Of a stretch of DNA of 64,000 nt, positions 62,913-64,000 are shown one piece after another. The stretch spans positions 391,979 to 455,978 of the forward strand of contig JAREIK010002419.1 in NCBI GenBank assembly GCA_029783825.1. The letters run 5' to 3'. Made by a program: the position numbers and the translations under genes. Every line of letters starts with the position of its first letter. Position 1 is the stretch's first letter. Origin of the DNA: Sapria himalayana. Its lineage: Eukaryota; Streptophyta; Magnoliopsida; Malpighiales; Rafflesiaceae. The notes under the pieces are model-generated. The model was not told the origin of the DNA and ran no database searches. It saw only the letters and a list, made by a program, of their open reading frames with translations.

Positions 62913-64000
62913 TCTATCTATCTATGTGCCTAACTATTTTTATATCTATTTATATATAAATATCTATCTATGTATCTATCTATCAATATACCAATCTATC
63001 TGTCTATATATCTATCTATCTAATTGTGTATTTAACTATCTATTTATATATCTAGATATTTAACTATCTATTTATCGATCTGTCTATCTATTTGTTTATC
63101 TATATATCAAACTATCTATCTATCTAAATATGTCTATTTGTCTATATATAAATCTATCTGTCTCTCTATCTGTCTATTTTTTATCGGTCTATCTATTTGT
63201 GTATCTATCTATCTATATATGCCTATTTATCTATCTCTATTTGTCTATCTATCTATCTATGTATCTATGTATATATCTAATTACTATCTATCTATCTAAC
63301 TTAACTATATGATTGTCTACCTTTCAATCTATAAATCTTTCTATCTATCTTTCTATCTATATTCCTTTCTATCTATCAATTTTTCTATCTATCTTTCTAT
63401 CTCTCCGTCTAACTATCTAAATATTTGTCTATCTGTCTAACTATCTATCTATCTATCTAATTATCTATCTATATATCTGTATATCTATTTGTCTATTTAT
63501 ATATTATCTATCTATCTGACTATCTATTTATCTATCTATTTATTTGCTATCTAACAATCACTCCAACACTCTATATATCAATTTATCTATCTATATATCT
63601 ATCTATCTATATATAAATCTATCTATGTATTTTTGTATATCTATCTTTCTATCTATTTGTCTATCTATCTTTCTATCTCTGAATATCAATTTGTCTTTCT
63701 ATATATTTATATTTCTATCTATCTATATATAAATCTATCTATCTATTTTTTGTATATCTATCTTTCTATCTATTTTTCTATCTATCTATCTATATTTCTT
63801 TCTATCTCTGTATATCAATTTGTCTTTCTACATAGTTATATTTCTATATATATTATATGACTATCTATCTCTGTTTATATATATATATATATATATTAGT
63901 ATATGTATCATATATCATTCTGTATCTATTTATCTATCAATCAATCTATGAAATTGTCTAAATCTGCATTTAATCTATCTATCAAACTAATTATGAATAT
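62913..64000 (+). repeat. Degenerate CTAT satellite, block 5
   Basis: CTAT-oriented satellite starting at the edge of the trinucleotide island and continuing past the window end. A local higher-order duplication lies at about 63590-63700 and 63710-63850 (TATATATAAATCTATCTAT... TTTTTGTATATCTATCTTTC ... CTCTG.ATATCAATTTGTCTT), a period of roughly 125 bases. Confidence 0.95.

Overview
The window looks like transposon- and satellite-rich heterochromatin from a flowering plant. Evidence: CACTA (En/Spm) transposase remains with the plant-type domains Transpos_assoc, Transposase_21, DUF4218, DUF4216 and Transposase_24; a fragment of a plant-specific BASIC PENTACYSTEINE (BPC) gene; a plant-type ARF retrocopy; strong AT bias. 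The species cannot be told from this. I see no intact gene. Every protein-like stretch I recognise is a pseudogene, a captured gene fragment or a transposon remnant.

Layout. 1-19.0 kb: a degenerate tetranucleotide satellite, CTAT-oriented to about 5116 and then GATA-oriented, interrupted at 12.70-12.77 kb by an 80-bp CACTA terminal remnant. 19.0-25.1 kb: a palindromic 22-bp array, a 290-bp tandem duplication, an AT-rich satellite with a ~545-bp higher-order period, and an ARF retrocopy inserted in that satellite with a visible target-site duplication. 25.2-37.76 kb: a decayed CACTA element (called A, minus orientation) whose 5' terminus is at 37758. It holds a TNP2 pseudogene joined to a Transposase_24 tail, and has been invaded by a probable solo LTR, more ~545-bp satellite and a 9-bp satellite. 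37.76-39.7 kb: a short unrecognised stretch and inverted ~545-bp satellite. 39.7-46.50 kb: a second CACTA element (B, plus orientation, 5' truncated) with DUF4216, a Transposase_24 pseudogene and two captured host gene fragments (BPC and NAT10-type RNA cytidine acetyltransferase), ending in a terminal repeat at 46496. 46.5-48.87 kb: CTAT satellite, starting at the next base. 48.93-50.13 kb: a third CACTA 5' end (C), the reverse complement of A's end. 50.1-60.0 kb: AT-rich intergenic DNA, microsatellites, and GC-rich hAT/MITE-like repeats nested with a 21-bp minisatellite. 60.1-62.9 kb: a further piece (D) of the module set found at the 3' ends of A and B. 62.9-64.0 kb: CTAT satellite running off the end.

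The parts recur together. The 3' regions of A, B and D are built from the same modules: a 3'UTR-like block, GC-rich trinucleotide islands, palindromic 22-bp arrays and a conserved ~270-bp block. In B, host gene fragments sit between the palindromic arrays. Tetranucleotide satellite repeatedly adjoins CACTA ends or these modules. A retains the DUF4218 part but not DUF4216; B retains DUF4216 and nearly all of Transposase_24 but not Transposase_21 or DUF4218. The most notable content is this Pack-CACTA-like structure and its association with satellite DNA, not a conventional gene system.
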